Source: Nitrososphaerales archaeon
Lineage (GTDB): Archaea > Thermoproteota > Nitrososphaeria > Nitrososphaerales > CADDZS01
Assembly: GCA_030041295.1 (NCBI GenBank)
Contig: JASHOD010000103.1
Span: 25,118-89,117, forward strand
Reading direction: 5' to 3'
Length of the DNA stretch: 64,000 nt
A model generated the notes under the pieces. It was given only the letters and a program-made list of their open reading frames with translations, was not told where the DNA came from and did no database searches. The first letter of the stretch is position 1. Every line of letters starts with the position of its first letter. The translations under genes were made by a program, and so were the position numbers. Of the stretch, positions 17,331-25,781 are shown piece after piece.

Positions 17331-17993
17331 TTGCCTGAAGATTCAATTAAAATTGAAGGTTTGTCCATCAGATACTGGACTAATGTGGGCGGCTTGAGCG
17401 GTGATAACGCAAACGACAAAGAACGTAAGACCGTCGTCCTCTTTCACGGCAATGCATTTTCTCTAGATTCTTGGAAGAAAACAAAGACGCTCGACGAGCT
17501 CTCTTCCAAAGGATACAGAGTATTTGCTATAGATCTTCCTGCGGGAAAAGGCTCTATGTCCGACAAACTTAGCCCGAAGGTTCTCAAAAGCGATCCAGAT
17601 AGAATCTTGACAGTGTTCGACAATCTGTTCGGCGCACTAAAAGTCGGCGACTTGCCCTTTGCGATCGTGGGTCCTTCGATGGGAGGGGGATTTGCTCTTG
17701 GATACGCGCTGTCACGACCGAAGAGGGTCAGCGCACTCGTCCTCATAAGCCCATCAATTTATAGGATTGCGGAGCAGGACCAAAGCAAATTATCGGACCT
17801 GGATGTACCAGTTCTGCTCGTCTGGGGTGAGCGGGACAGGGTCTTCCCCCTAGTAGAGTACGGAAAGCCTCTGAAAGAAAAGCTTCCTCGCTCGAAACTG
17901 ATAATTGTAAAGCAGGCGGCTCACGGGGTATACCTAGACAAGCCAGACAAGTTCAACGAGCTTCTACTTGATTACTTTTCTGAAGTTATGTGA
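17331..17993 (+). CDS. Alpha/beta hydrolase
   Basis: The 220-residue protein has the hydrolase elements in order: VLFHGNAFS (oxyanion HG), GPSMGGG nucleophile elbow with Ser near residue 124, WGERDRVFP with the acid Asp, and AAHGVYLDKP with the catalytic His. The start is taken as TTG 17331, because no ATG lies upstream of the first strand. It follows the O-methyltransferase by 25 bp. A carboxylesterase or thioesterase role is likely; the substrate is unknown. Confidence 0.85.
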   Translation: MPEDSIKIEGLSIRYWTNVGGLSGDNANDKERKTVVLFHGNAFSLDSWKKTKTLDELSSKGYRVFAIDLPAGKGSMSDKLSPKVLKSDPDRILTVFDNLFGALKVGDLPFAIVGPSMGGGFALGYALSRPKRVSALVLISPSIYRIAEQDQSKLSDLDVPVLLVWGERDRVFPLVEYGKPLKEKLPRSKLIIVKQAAHGVYLDKPDKFNELLLDYFSEVM

Positions 17994-18210
17994 TCGTCCT
18001 AATATCCCGGCGTTTGCGGTAGACCAAGCCGAATTGACTAGTCCTCTCTGCACTTTCAATTCCTGCTCTCTACAGTCTACTTTAAACTTGCTTTACAGAG
18101 ATCAGCCGTTGAATTGGTAAAAATCTTCTAGTTCAGTCTAACGAGTTGGTATTCAGACTCCATATCGGTTTAATACGAAAAAAGAGGAAGAAACGAGTTG
18201 GGAAAGTCCA

Positions 18211-19362
18211 TTGAGGATCCCATCTACAAGCTCTCTATCCATCCAATGCAAAGATATGCAACATCATAGAATTACTGGTTCTTTTGGCTTCAAGGATTTC
18301 GATGGTACAGCCGAGGAGTCCACTTATTGGAACAAGGCTACTGAAGAGGAAAAGCAAGAGCTCAAAAAGAAGCATGTAGCTACCGGCGTCTGTCTGCTTT
18401 GCATGATTGATGAACTCTTACCAAAATCCCCTGAACGTCGAAGAGCCGTCCCCGCTGAAACTGATCAAAAAAGAAACCGGGAAGAGATAATCCCTACTGC
18501 CGCTCCAAGGAAAAAGATCGTGGGTGGGATAATTAATCGCGCTTTTGAGAGGGCCGAAGCCTCGTCGCCAAATCTGAAGGTCTCCTGGACTTGGTACAAT
18601 GAGGATGCAGAAATCATTTCTTGGACTTTACAAAATATAAGTGCGCAACAGGCTACAGGAATTTTGTTTCGAAATTCCTACTACTTTGGAAACGCCTACT
18701 GGCCGATTTACAAAAACAATCCTGGATTCGGTGTGACTTTCGAGTCTAATCTTGAACCGCTCAGTGACAAGTCCATTCGAAATAACTCTGCCCCCTTGGG
18801 AGTCGTTTCGTGGAAACAAGCAGATGGCTCCTACAAGAGTATTGTCGCTTTTGTATTTACGCTCTCTCCGGGTCAAACTTGGCAAATGCTTGAGGCGGGT
18901 TTCTCCCACTTAAGACCGCCCCAAAACATCGGCATATTTGAAGTGAGTCAGGTCTCTAAAGCTGACTCTTTCACTTTAGCTTATGATCAAGAACAAGTCG
19001 ACGCATGGGACGCGCAAACCGGGAATTCAGACAAGGGGTATTCTCCAAATCCGAATGTTATCAGCACAGTCCAAGTTCTTGCTCCTCCTGAGGCGCCGTT
19101 CGAACAGTTGTTCAAAGGAGACTCGATACATCAGGGAAGTGTTCAGATCCCTGCTGCTAAAGAAGATGAGTTAGCTAGAAAAGAACAAGTAGTAACGGAC
19201 AACGAAGTGAAAGAAGAAGAAGAAAAACAACTACATCAGCAGCAACAGGAAGAAGAACAAGCTCCTATAGAGCTGGAAGCTTCAGCGAGCTCAACAACGA
19301 GTAGCGGAACCAAATCACTTTGGTCCCTTTTAGGTAAACAGACGTCATCTGGAAAAAACTGA
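18211..19362 (+). CDS. Hypothetical protein with acidic/Gln-rich C-terminus
   Basis: This is a 383-residue protein of unrecognised family. The N-terminus has a possible metal site: Cys13, a His pair at residues 18-19, and CLLC near residues 58-61. A basic linker follows, then a beta-rich central region (about residues 115-270) with many Trp, Tyr and Asn. The last 70 residues are low complexity: Glu- and Gln-rich (about residues 325-355), then Ser/Thr. There is no signal peptide or membrane segment. TTG 18211 is the first start; ATG 18256 is an alternative that would lose the first Cys. Confidence 0.7.
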   Translation: MRIPSTSSLSIQCKDMQHHRITGSFGFKDFDGTAEESTYWNKATEEEKQELKKKHVATGVCLLCMIDELLPKSPERRRAVPAETDQKRNREEIIPTAAPRKKIVGGIINRAFERAEASSPNLKVSWTWYNEDAEIISWTLQNISAQQATGILFRNSYYFGNAYWPIYKNNPGFGVTFESNLEPLSDKSIRNNSAPLGVVSWKQADGSYKSIVAFVFTLSPGQTWQMLEAGFSHLRPPQNIGIFEVSQVSKADSFTLAYDQEQVDAWDAQTGNSDKGYSPNPNVISTVQVLAPPEAPFEQLFKGDSIHQGSVQIPAAKEDELARKEQVVTDNEVKEEEEKQLHQQQQEEEQAPIELEASASSTTSSGTKSLWSLLGKQTSSGKN

Positions 19363-19410
19363 ATCTTAACTTCTTCTCCAGCAAAGGAACTCTTTTTTAG
19401 GCACTGCTAT

Positions 19411-19605
19411 TTGGAAGGTGTCTTGGGGAAAGAAGTGAATGAATTGAACTGTCCTCATTGTAAGAAAGACACGTTCTTTCCCTATAGGGTAGATTTGGGA
19501 AGAATGATCGTCTATCTTTGTGTCTCCTGCGGGCACGAGAGCACCTTGGACATATTTGCTGAAGAAGAAGAGAAGGCAAAGAGTCGCTTGTCCAAGGAAA
19601 GATAG
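19411..19605 (+). CDS. Small zinc-ribbon protein
   Basis: The 64-residue frame from TTG 19411 carries two knuckles, CPHC at about residues 14-17 and CVSCG at about residues 37-41, spaced as in zinc ribbons, and an acidic/basic C-terminal helix. It lies 48 bp after the preceding unknown gene on the same strand and could be co-transcribed. A frame on the opposite strand over the same bases has no comparable motif. No specific function was recognised. Confidence 0.55.
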   Translation: MEGVLGKEVNELNCPHCKKDTFFPYRVDLGRMIVYLCVSCGHESTLDIFAEEEEKAKSRLSKER

Positions 19606-19745
19606 CGATATCCGATTCTTGGCATGAGGACATGGATTCTTTACGATTTTGTTTCTTTTGGAACTAGTTCGAGTTCAGTTCTGCTGGCGATTCTACAAAA
19701 TCCAATTGTTTCGTAGATCTGTTTCGCCAAGCGGTTGTTACTTTA

Positions 19746-20099
19746 TCAACGTATAGTCCCGCGTTCCGCATCAGGTTCCGTGGGACCATTGCCCAATCTT
19801 ACCGCACTCAAGTTAATCGTTCGCCTGATTTCTGATCTTCTAGCAGTTCTTGCGCTTTCCAAGATATTTGTCAAAGCGAAATCATAATTCAAATTACAAT
19901 TGGAACAAATAAGTTTGGATAGGAATCCATCCTCTCCATAGGACTCATTTTTGAGGACGCGCCACTTGTGACTGTTCAAAAATTCAAGGAAGGTTTCTGC
20001 GTTGCCTAAAATTTCCAAGTTAGGCGTTATGCAGACAAATCTGTTTCCTTTAGTGCTCGCTCTCTTTTCCTCAATCCCTAGTCTGCTTGCGGATTGCAA
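19746..20099 (-). CDS. Small CxxC protein, paralogue of the gene at 14825-15088
   Basis: This is a 117-residue frame without known family. Residues about 43-75 contain SHKW, then spaced Lys, Glu, Gly and Leu and CSNCNL, matching the frame at 14825-15088 position by position. The basic C-terminal third (several Arg) is unique to this copy. The paired pattern suggests a metal-binding fold. The function and partner are unknown. Confidence 0.5.
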   Translation of the reverse strand: MQSASRLGIEEKRASTKGNRFVCITPNLEILGNAETFLEFLNSHKWRVLKNESYGEDGFLSKLICSNCNLNYDFALTNILESARTARRSEIRRTINLSAVRLGNGPTEPDAERGTIR

Positions 20100-20510
20100 A
20101 TCACAATTTCAGACTTCTACCAGATCAAGTGAGTAGCATTACTATGAGATAAACACTTTGCCACCGGAATCTTTGGGCATAGGATTAGGACAGTCGTGAG
20201 TCACGACCATATTTCGTGCCATCCTTATGTTAGATTATTTCCGGATCTTGGAATTTTCGATAGAAACAAGCGAGGACTCCGATTCTTAGAAAGTAATCAA
20301 TACACAAATTCCCAATTTCATTATATTATTCCAGAAAAGAGTTTGGGGAATCCTTTGTGAACATGCTTCTGTCTAAGAAGACAAAAATTTGCACAATAAA
20401 AACAAGTTCCAAAAGAACAATTCCTTACCTCTAGCAGTCTCAAACTAAAATGAACCTGTGGAGGTCAGGCACTGGGGAAAAAGTCAACTGTGAAGTTGAA
20501 CAAGGAGCCT
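20100..20510. other. Intergenic stretch, no gene supported
   Basis: About 410 bp, AT-rich. The only frame noticed is a 26-codon minus-strand reading at about 20140-20225 (MARNMVVTHDC and onward), too short to call. No repeats or RNA gene were seen. Confidence 0.4.
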
Positions 20511-20876
20511 CTAAAAAGCTAGACTTGAAATACTTTTCACAAGCGCCCGGCAAGCATCAAGCCCCTTCTCTGTGATCTCGACCATCTGTCTCGGAGCACC
20601 TCTCGCTCCGATGGATTTTACATTGCTTATCGTGACATAACCGAAACATTCTAGTCTGTTCAGATGATTCTCCAAGCTCCCCTTTCCGAGTTCTGTGAGC
20701 GTTCTAAGTTCTACTGTGCTCATCCTTCGAGCCATTGCCAGTAACACGAGAATCAGGATTCGACTGGACGATTTGAAGGTCGAGTCACTGAGCTGCTCAT
20801 TTAACGATTTGATGGTCTCATCAATAACGAGCTTCTTCTTGTCAACAGTGAGAGCGCAAGGAAGAGTATGCCCCAA
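20511..20876 (-). CDS. Winged-helix transcriptional regulator (MarR/HTH_34-like)
   Basis: The 121-residue protein is a single winged-helix domain. A helix near residues 40-50 (RILILVLLAMA) is followed by the recognition region LRTLTELGKGSLENHLNRLE and the wing GYVTISNVKSIGARGAPRQM, ending with VEITEKGLDACRAL. This order fits one-domain archaeal regulators that bind palindromic operators as dimers. A nested inverted repeat lies 134 bp upstream of its start, between it and the divergent membrane-protein gene, and is a plausible operator. Confidence 0.8.
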   Translation of the reverse strand: MGHTLPCALTVDKKKLVIDETIKSLNEQLSDSTFKSSSRILILVLLAMARRMSTVELRTLTELGKGSLENHLNRLECFGYVTISNVKSIGARGAPRQMVEITEKGLDACRALVKSISSLAF

Positions 20877-21009
20877 GCTCGGCGGAGTAAGTATTCATTC
20901 AGGAGAATAGCTCGCTTGACCGCGCCTCTCACATCGCGTGAGGCATCGTCTGCACCAGTATTCTCTATCATAGCCGAGCATCCCTATTCTGGTTTTTGTC
21001 GTTACAAAA

Positions 21010-21047
21010 AATCTGATGAATCGTACAAAAATTGTACTTTTCAGATT
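21010..21047. promoter_or_regulatory. Nested inverted repeat, candidate operator
   Basis: A perfect 15-bp palindrome, GTACAA-AAA-TTGTAC (21023-21037), is enclosed by a second pair of inverted arms, AATCTGA (21010-21016) and TCAGATT (21041-21047). It lies in the intergenic region between the divergent winged-helix regulator and the membrane-protein gene at 21094. Dyad symmetry at two scales fits cooperative dimer binding. The regulator next door is the obvious candidate ligand, by position only. Confidence 0.5.
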
Positions 21048-21093
21048 CCATTTTAAGAAGCGAAATCTAAGCTAGAGTGTAAAGGGTTGTCTG

Positions 21094-21660
21094 ATGAATA
21101 CTAGGACGGTCTTGATAGGAGTAATTATTCTTGTAGTGGGTATTGCTCTGGTTGCGGTAGGTGCACTCGGTGTTCTCGGTTCTACTACCATTGTCACGAC
21201 TTTCCACCAATTACATTCCGGCGAATACGTATCTGGTGAGTTAGTACTCAACTCGTCATCCGCGGTCGTGGTGTCATCCCCAGCAACAATCGGCGGTTTG
21301 ATTCCGGGGCAGGATCTCAATCTAGTAAACTCTACAACCATAAGACAATATGCGCTTTCAGCCAATTCGAGCGGACCCAGTACGCAGACTTACAGGGACC
21401 TTACCGGAAGTTATTACTACGTAGCTTTCTCTTCGTCAGCACCGAACACAAAACTGGTTGCTACGAGCGTCAAGTCTTCTGTGATAAGCTATGGACTGCT
21501 AGTTTTAGCTGGGGTTGCTTGCTTCATCGTGGGAATTGTTGTCGCAATTATAGGCGTATTTAGGAAAAGCACGAAGCCAAAGAAAGATGATACGTATCAT
21601 CACAAAGACGAACTTCTCTCGTCAGGGAATCCGAACGATCCAAAGTCCACAGTACGGTAG
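21094..21660 (+). CDS. Membrane-anchored extracellular protein, two TM segments
   Basis: The 188-residue protein has a hydrophobic segment at residues about 6-28 (signal anchor) and a second at about 130-157, with a Ser/Thr/Val-rich beta-like region between that should face outside. The short cytoplasmic tail is basic and His/Asp-rich. No family was recognised. It is divergent from the winged-helix regulator and shares the palindrome-containing intergenic region, so regulation by that protein is plausible. Confidence 0.75.
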   Translation: MNTRTVLIGVIILVVGIALVAVGALGVLGSTTIVTTFHQLHSGEYVSGELVLNSSSAVVVSSPATIGGLIPGQDLNLVNSTTIRQYALSANSSGPSTQTYRDLTGSYYYVAFSSSAPNTKLVATSVKSSVISYGLLVLAGVACFIVGIVVAIIGVFRKSTKPKKDDTYHHKDELLSSGNPNDPKSTVR

Positions 21661-21675
21661 ATTACGACCAAGTAC

Positions 21676-21897
21676 TTGACTTATCGAAATAGTCTCTTCA
21701 CCGCAGAAGGCTCCAAGATGATTTCAAAATTGTCGGAGATGCGGTGTTCTAACTTACGGATAGATTTAGAGCAAAACCAGCGAGAATTTCAATATCTTGA
21801 CTTAAAATCTATTAGGTCATTTCGAATTACAAGTGAGTCTTCAAGAAGTCGTATTAGAATAACATCTTTTACCTCTGATGATGGGGAGGTGAAATAG
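21676..21897 (+). CDS. Doubtful small frame
   Basis: This is a 73-residue frame from TTG 21676, rich in Ser and Arg, with no motif. It fits between two same-strand genes (15 bp after the first, 8 bp before the second), which is why it is listed. No family was recognised and the coding signal is weak. Confidence 0.25.
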   Translation: MTYRNSLFTAEGSKMISKLSEMRCSNLRIDLEQNQREFQYLDLKSIRSFRITSESSRSRIRITSFTSDDGEVK

Positions 21898-21905
21898 AGA
21901 GAATT

Positions 21906-22325
21906 ATGCAAGCTCAAAAGCAGATTGAGAAAGGAACACTTCTTTGTGAGGTTCACGCCAAGCTTACAACAGAGACCATTAAAGAAATCACACCTTTTGG
22001 CATAAGAGTTGAATTTAACTTCGCGGGAGAGGCCGCAGGCGCATCGTATTCTGGTCGCCATGCCGAGACCGCGTTAATGTTTCTAAAGACTGATGGTACA
22101 TATGATGGAGAGGCAAAAATATTACAATCAACGAATGATGGAGATGTAATTGTGGGCACGTTTCACGGAGTTGGAAGGGTGACCGGCCAGACCACGAGCA
22201 AGGGTGAAGGCGAGGTCATTTTCGTGACTCAGTCTCCAAAACTTTCGTGGCTGAACAATAAGAAGTGCAGAGTTGAGTGGACAACCAACTCCACCGAACT
22301 TGACAAGAAGTTCTTCGCACTCTAA
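21906..22325 (+). CDS. Hypothetical beta-rich protein
   Basis: The 139-residue soluble protein is predicted to be mainly beta strands, with alternating hydrophobic/polar runs, many Gly and Thr, and no signal peptide or membrane segment. It resembles small beta-barrel proteins in general layout, but no family can be named. The start is ATG 21906. A terminator-like hairpin and T-run follow its stop directly. Confidence 0.65.
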   Translation: MQAQKQIEKGTLLCEVHAKLTTETIKEITPFGIRVEFNFAGEAAGASYSGRHAETALMFLKTDGTYDGEAKILQSTNDGDVIVGTFHGVGRVTGQTTSKGEGEVIFVTQSPKLSWLNNKKCRVEWTTNSTELDKKFFAL

Positions 22326-22331
22326 GACAAA

Positions 22332-22356
22332 GGGATCCCGATCCCCTCCTTTTTTT
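22332..22356 (+). terminator. Hairpin plus T-run terminator
   Basis: Seven bases after the stop at 22325, GGGAT and ATCCC (22332-22345) form a short stem, followed by CTCC and a run of T up to 22356. T-rich tracts end archaeal transcripts; the stem may be incidental. Confidence 0.5.
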
Positions 22357-22644
22357 AATTCTCTTCGATAATGGTGCTGAACTTAGTTCTGCATGAAATC
22401 GATTATGTTCAGAAGATGAATCACTGCAAAGTACGCGACAGTAAACAAAGAATCGAGGTTCAGGAAACCAACGTCTTGACAAAAACCAGGCTTGGGTTTA
22501 GTGAAAATTTCCCTCTGTAAGTGAAAAGACCCTGTGCTAGGAGCTCGGATTGAGTTTCTTTTCTGCTAAAATGCTCGAAAATGGCTCAGCCGCCCCCGAT
22601 TATTTCAGCTTTGCTTTTACTTTAGGGAAAATCATAGCGAGATA

Positions 22645-22780
22645 AGGAGGGGGTGGGATTCGAACCCACATATCTGCGACCAAAAGTGCTTTTTCGTTTA
22701 TTCACACTTTTTGAATCCGCTGTTTGCTCTTTTCGAGAGAATAACTGCAGGCGGACGCGTAGCCTCTCCGCCACCCCTCC
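22645..22780 (-). tRNA. tRNA-Cys(GCA) with two introns
   Basis: Read from 22780, the acceptor GGAGGGG pairs with CCCCTCC at the 3' end, and the D-stem is GCG/CGC. The anticodon stem is TCCGC/GCGGA around loop CTGCAG-A with anticodon GCA, and the T-arm is GTGGG-TTCGAAT-CCCAC. The discriminator is U73, characteristic of tRNA-Cys. About 23 nt (22744-22722) interrupt the anticodon loop at the canonical 37/38 site, with an inner CTCT/AGAG stem. A further insertion of about 41 nt lies in the variable region (within 22715-22670), with an inner AAAAGTG/CACTTTT stem. Removing both leaves about 72 nt. Confidence 0.85.
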
Positions 22781-22880
22781 ACATTCAATTCATCTCTAGA
22801 TGAAGCAGAACGTGCTAATACGTTTTCAAAACTGGTTCTTTGCAGAGCCCACTCTTGTGTCTTTTAGAGGAAAGATACCG

Positions 22881-25052
22881 CTAGACAAAGAGAGCGAGAA
22901 GTACCATCGCTGAGATGAATACAATAGAAATCGTGTTCAGCACTTTGATGAGCGAGTTGATCGCAGGCCCCGCCGTATCCTTGAACGGATCTCCCACCGT
23001 ATCACCCATTACGGCAGCCTTGTGCGGCTCGCTCTTCTTTCCTCCCAAATTTCCTAGTTCAATGTATTTCTTCGCGTTGTCCCATGCCGCTCCTCCATTA
23101 GTCATCATGAAAGCTAGGTATACGCCAGAGACTACGGCCCCGATTAGCAAGCCACCTAACGAGACAGGACCTAAAATGAAACCAACCGCAAGCGGAGTAG
23201 CAACAGCGAGTAATGCCGGTTTTGCGAGTTCTCTTATTGCGGCAGTCGTGCTGATACCTACGCATCTCGCGTAATCAGGTTTTGCCGTTCCTTCCATAAT
23301 TCCTGGAATTTCTCTGAACTGTCTTCTTACTTCGTCAACCATCTTTCCTGCAGCGCGCTGAACTGCTTGTATCAGGAAACTAGAAAAGTAAAATGGTAAC
23401 AAGCTACCGATGAAAAGACCAATTATCACACGCGGGTCGCTAAGGGCAAAAGTCAGCGTCTGACCGGTCGCTAATCCGTACTTTGACATCAGGCTCGCAG
23501 AAGCTGTTATTTGATTATTCACTGCCTGCTGGTACGCGAAGAAGATTGCTACGGCAGCTAGGGCAGCGGACATGACCGCGAAAGCTTTAGTCGTAGCCTT
23601 TGTTGTATTTCCGACCGCATCTAGTTCGTCCGTGACGTCCCTGACTCCCTGCTCAAGACCCGCCATTTCTACGATTCCGTTGGCATTATCTGTAATCGGT
23701 CCAAAGGAATCTATCGACATTATGACTCCGGTGAGCGAGAGCTCGGCCATCGCCGCGACCGCAGTAGTGTATACGCCAATTAACGTGTTGTGACCCGAAG
23801 CATAGTATCCTATAAAATAGGATACTAAAATCGCAAGTACCAGGACGACTGCCGAGGGTGCGGTACTCTTGAGACCTGTTGAAAAACCAGCGAGAAAGTT
23901 GAGCGCAGGACCTTGCTGGCTAGCTTCCGCGACCGACTTCACTGGTCTATAATTGTAGGAAGTGTAATAATCCGCGACTCTCTCAATGACCACGACTACT
24001 ACAATACCGACTATTGCGCTCGAGAAAAATGCGTAGCCAAGTGTCTTTCCACTGAACAGATAAACGCTAACAACAGCGTCAATTATTGCCGCAATTACTG
24101 CCGCAATAATGAGAGCAATATTGAGAGAGCCCATCGGATCCTTCTTTATACTCTTTCTAATGTAGAATCCTCCGAGGATCGAACCAATAATTCCGCCAGC
24201 ACCTAACAAAAGAGGATAAACCAATAGTTGATGTTTTGAGACTAGGGACTCCAACGTAGTGCCAAGCGTTGCTGGTGGTATTGCTGTAATTAGAGCGGCA
24301 AGTATCAAGGCTGCAATAGAGGTAACGACGAAAGACTCGTAAACATCCGCACCCATACCGGCGCAGTCACCAACGTTGTCACCAACATTGTCTGCGATTA
24401 CGGCGGGATTTCGGGGATCATCTTCAGGAATACCGGCTTCAGTCTTGCCTACGAGATCTGCGCCAACGTCTGCTGCCTTTGTATAGATGCCGCCAGAAAC
24501 TCTCATGAACATAGCAATGAGAGACGCCCCAAAACCTAATCCTGCAATTATGGCAGGATGCATTACTATCGCGTTTTGGTAAGCGAGATAAAACCCTGAA
24601 ACGCCTAACAACCCAAATCCCACGACAGCCATTCCCATTACTCCTCCGCCTTTGAATGCGAGAGTCAGCGCGCTACCTAGTCCATGCCGCGCCGCTTGAG
24701 CTGCTCTCGAGCTTGTCCTCACAGTTGTGGCCATTCCTATATATCCAGCAAGCGCAGATAGAGCAGCTCCTATCAAGAAACCGACAGCTGTCGCGCCCCC
24801 AGTTTTTAGAGGAAGGTCAATTCCAACGAAAATCAATATGGCAATTATGACCGCAATCGGCGCAATAACTTTGTACTCTCTGTTGAGGAAGGCATCCGCT
24901 CCCTGCCTCACAGCAGTCGCGATCTCCTGCATTCTTGGGTTGCCCGGATCTTGCCTCCTGATGTATGTGAAGAGGTAAAGCGCGTACAGAAGTGCAATTA
25001 CTGCTCCGCCAAGGGCAAAATATGCATAATCTATCATGGAAATTTCAAACAC
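22881..25052 (-). CDS. hppA: Membrane-bound proton-translocating pyrophosphatase, K+-independent type
   Basis: The 723-residue protein has about 16 transmembrane helices. Substrate-binding motifs are clear: GGGIYTKAADVGADLVGK and the long DDPRNPAVIADNVGDNVGD segment (residues about 185-235) with its acidic Mg-PPi ligands. A second DNANGI and a third GDTVGDPFKDTAGP site lie near the C-terminus. The position that sets potassium dependence reads GNTTKA, with Lys instead of Ala, which marks the K+-independent H+-pumping subfamily. It couples hydrolysis of pyrophosphate to proton export across the cytoplasmic membrane. The gene appears monocistronic. Confidence 0.95.
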   Translation of the reverse strand: MFEISMIDYAYFALGGAVIALLYALYLFTYIRRQDPGNPRMQEIATAVRQGADAFLNREYKVIAPIAVIIAILIFVGIDLPLKTGGATAVGFLIGAALSALAGYIGMATTVRTSSRAAQAARHGLGSALTLAFKGGGVMGMAVVGFGLLGVSGFYLAYQNAIVMHPAIIAGLGFGASLIAMFMRVSGGIYTKAADVGADLVGKTEAGIPEDDPRNPAVIADNVGDNVGDCAGMGADVYESFVVTSIAALILAALITAIPPATLGTTLESLVSKHQLLVYPLLLGAGGIIGSILGGFYIRKSIKKDPMGSLNIALIIAAVIAAIIDAVVSVYLFSGKTLGYAFFSSAIVGIVVVVVIERVADYYTSYNYRPVKSVAEASQQGPALNFLAGFSTGLKSTAPSAVVLVLAILVSYFIGYYASGHNTLIGVYTTAVAAMAELSLTGVIMSIDSFGPITDNANGIVEMAGLEQGVRDVTDELDAVGNTTKATTKAFAVMSAALAAVAIFFAYQQAVNNQITASASLMSKYGLATGQTLTFALSDPRVIIGLFIGSLLPFYFSSFLIQAVQRAAGKMVDEVRRQFREIPGIMEGTAKPDYARCVGISTTAAIRELAKPALLAVATPLAVGFILGPVSLGGLLIGAVVSGVYLAFMMTNGGAAWDNAKKYIELGNLGGKKSEPHKAAVMGDTVGDPFKDTAGPAINSLIKVLNTISIVFISAMVLLALFV

Positions 25053-25295
25053 TACTCTCTTGATAATTCAATTCCTTCGGAAAAACGACCCGTCGAATTT
25101 ACGAATAAGCGAATTTGCTTGCCGGAGCGGTTATAGGCTTTACGCCAAGAATGAGCGAAATAATGGAGTAAGGAAAGAAACTACGATACGTTGACCCTTC
25201 TGGGCAATGCTCAGGAATGTAGACTGTTTTCAAAATCGATGAGTCGAGAGACTCAACGCTAGTACCCCATCGCCCGATGCGCGGACAAAGTAGGC

Positions 25296-25562
25296 CTATG
25301 AACCCGCTAGCGACGCTACGCCTAATACATTCGCTTCGTATGGATGAGCCGCAAGACATCTACGGCACGGCCCTACGTACGGATGAGAGACAGGAACAGA
25401 TTGGCCAGAGCCGGCAGAAGGGGCCGAGGACAACTTATCGGGCGCTTGGACGTGGTTCACAGGAGCCCCATGAGCCGAATGCGAGATTCCTACGAAGATT
25501 GCAATCGTAGATACGGCGACGATGAAACTTAATGCAACGGTTCTCTTCCGGTTGTTACTCCA
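25296..25562 (-). CDS. Small secreted/anchored protein; start codon not found
   Basis: An 88-codon open frame runs between TAG 25563-25565 and TAG 25296-25298 on the minus strand. It reads like a real exported protein: basic N-terminus (SNNRKR), a hydrophobic segment TVALSFIVAVSTIAIFVG, an Ala-His/Pro/Ser-rich linker, and HPYVGPCRRCLAAHPY with a CxxC. There is no ATG, GTG or TTG before the hydrophobic segment. A different frame upstream begins ATG at about 25596 and reaches this point, so a one-base indel (a true frameshift or sequence error) would give it a start. No family was recognised. Confidence 0.45.
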   Translation of the reverse strand, partial: WSNNRKRTVALSFIVAVSTIAIFVGISHSAHGAPVNHVQAPDKLSSAPSAGSGQSVPVSHPYVGPCRRCLAAHPYEANVLGVASLAGS

Positions 25563-25781
25563 CTAGTCCGAGGAATATATCTGTGTAATAATTATGCATT
25601 GGCAAAAAACCAGCCTAGATTTCTAAAATTTCATCCTGATAAGAACAAGTGCAATGAGTGTTGAGCGCTAGATCTTGAATCTCTATACCAACTGTGGAAA
25701 TGCACTTCCGAGTTCTGCTTTTCAAGTCCCCGGTTTCTGCCTTACGCGGGGGGGACGCCATCCAATTTGATTTTAGCTCCA

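Noticed and set aside
22357..22644. Overlapping frames on both strands before tRNA-Cys, including a hydrophobic minus-strand stretch
   Set aside because: No start codon on the minus strand, no motif on the plus strand, and the two readings conflict.
25110..25560. Possible structured RNA (RNase P or SRP RNA)
   Set aside because: Conserved RNase P and SRP helix 8 elements were not found on either strand; a protein frame explains most of the stretch.
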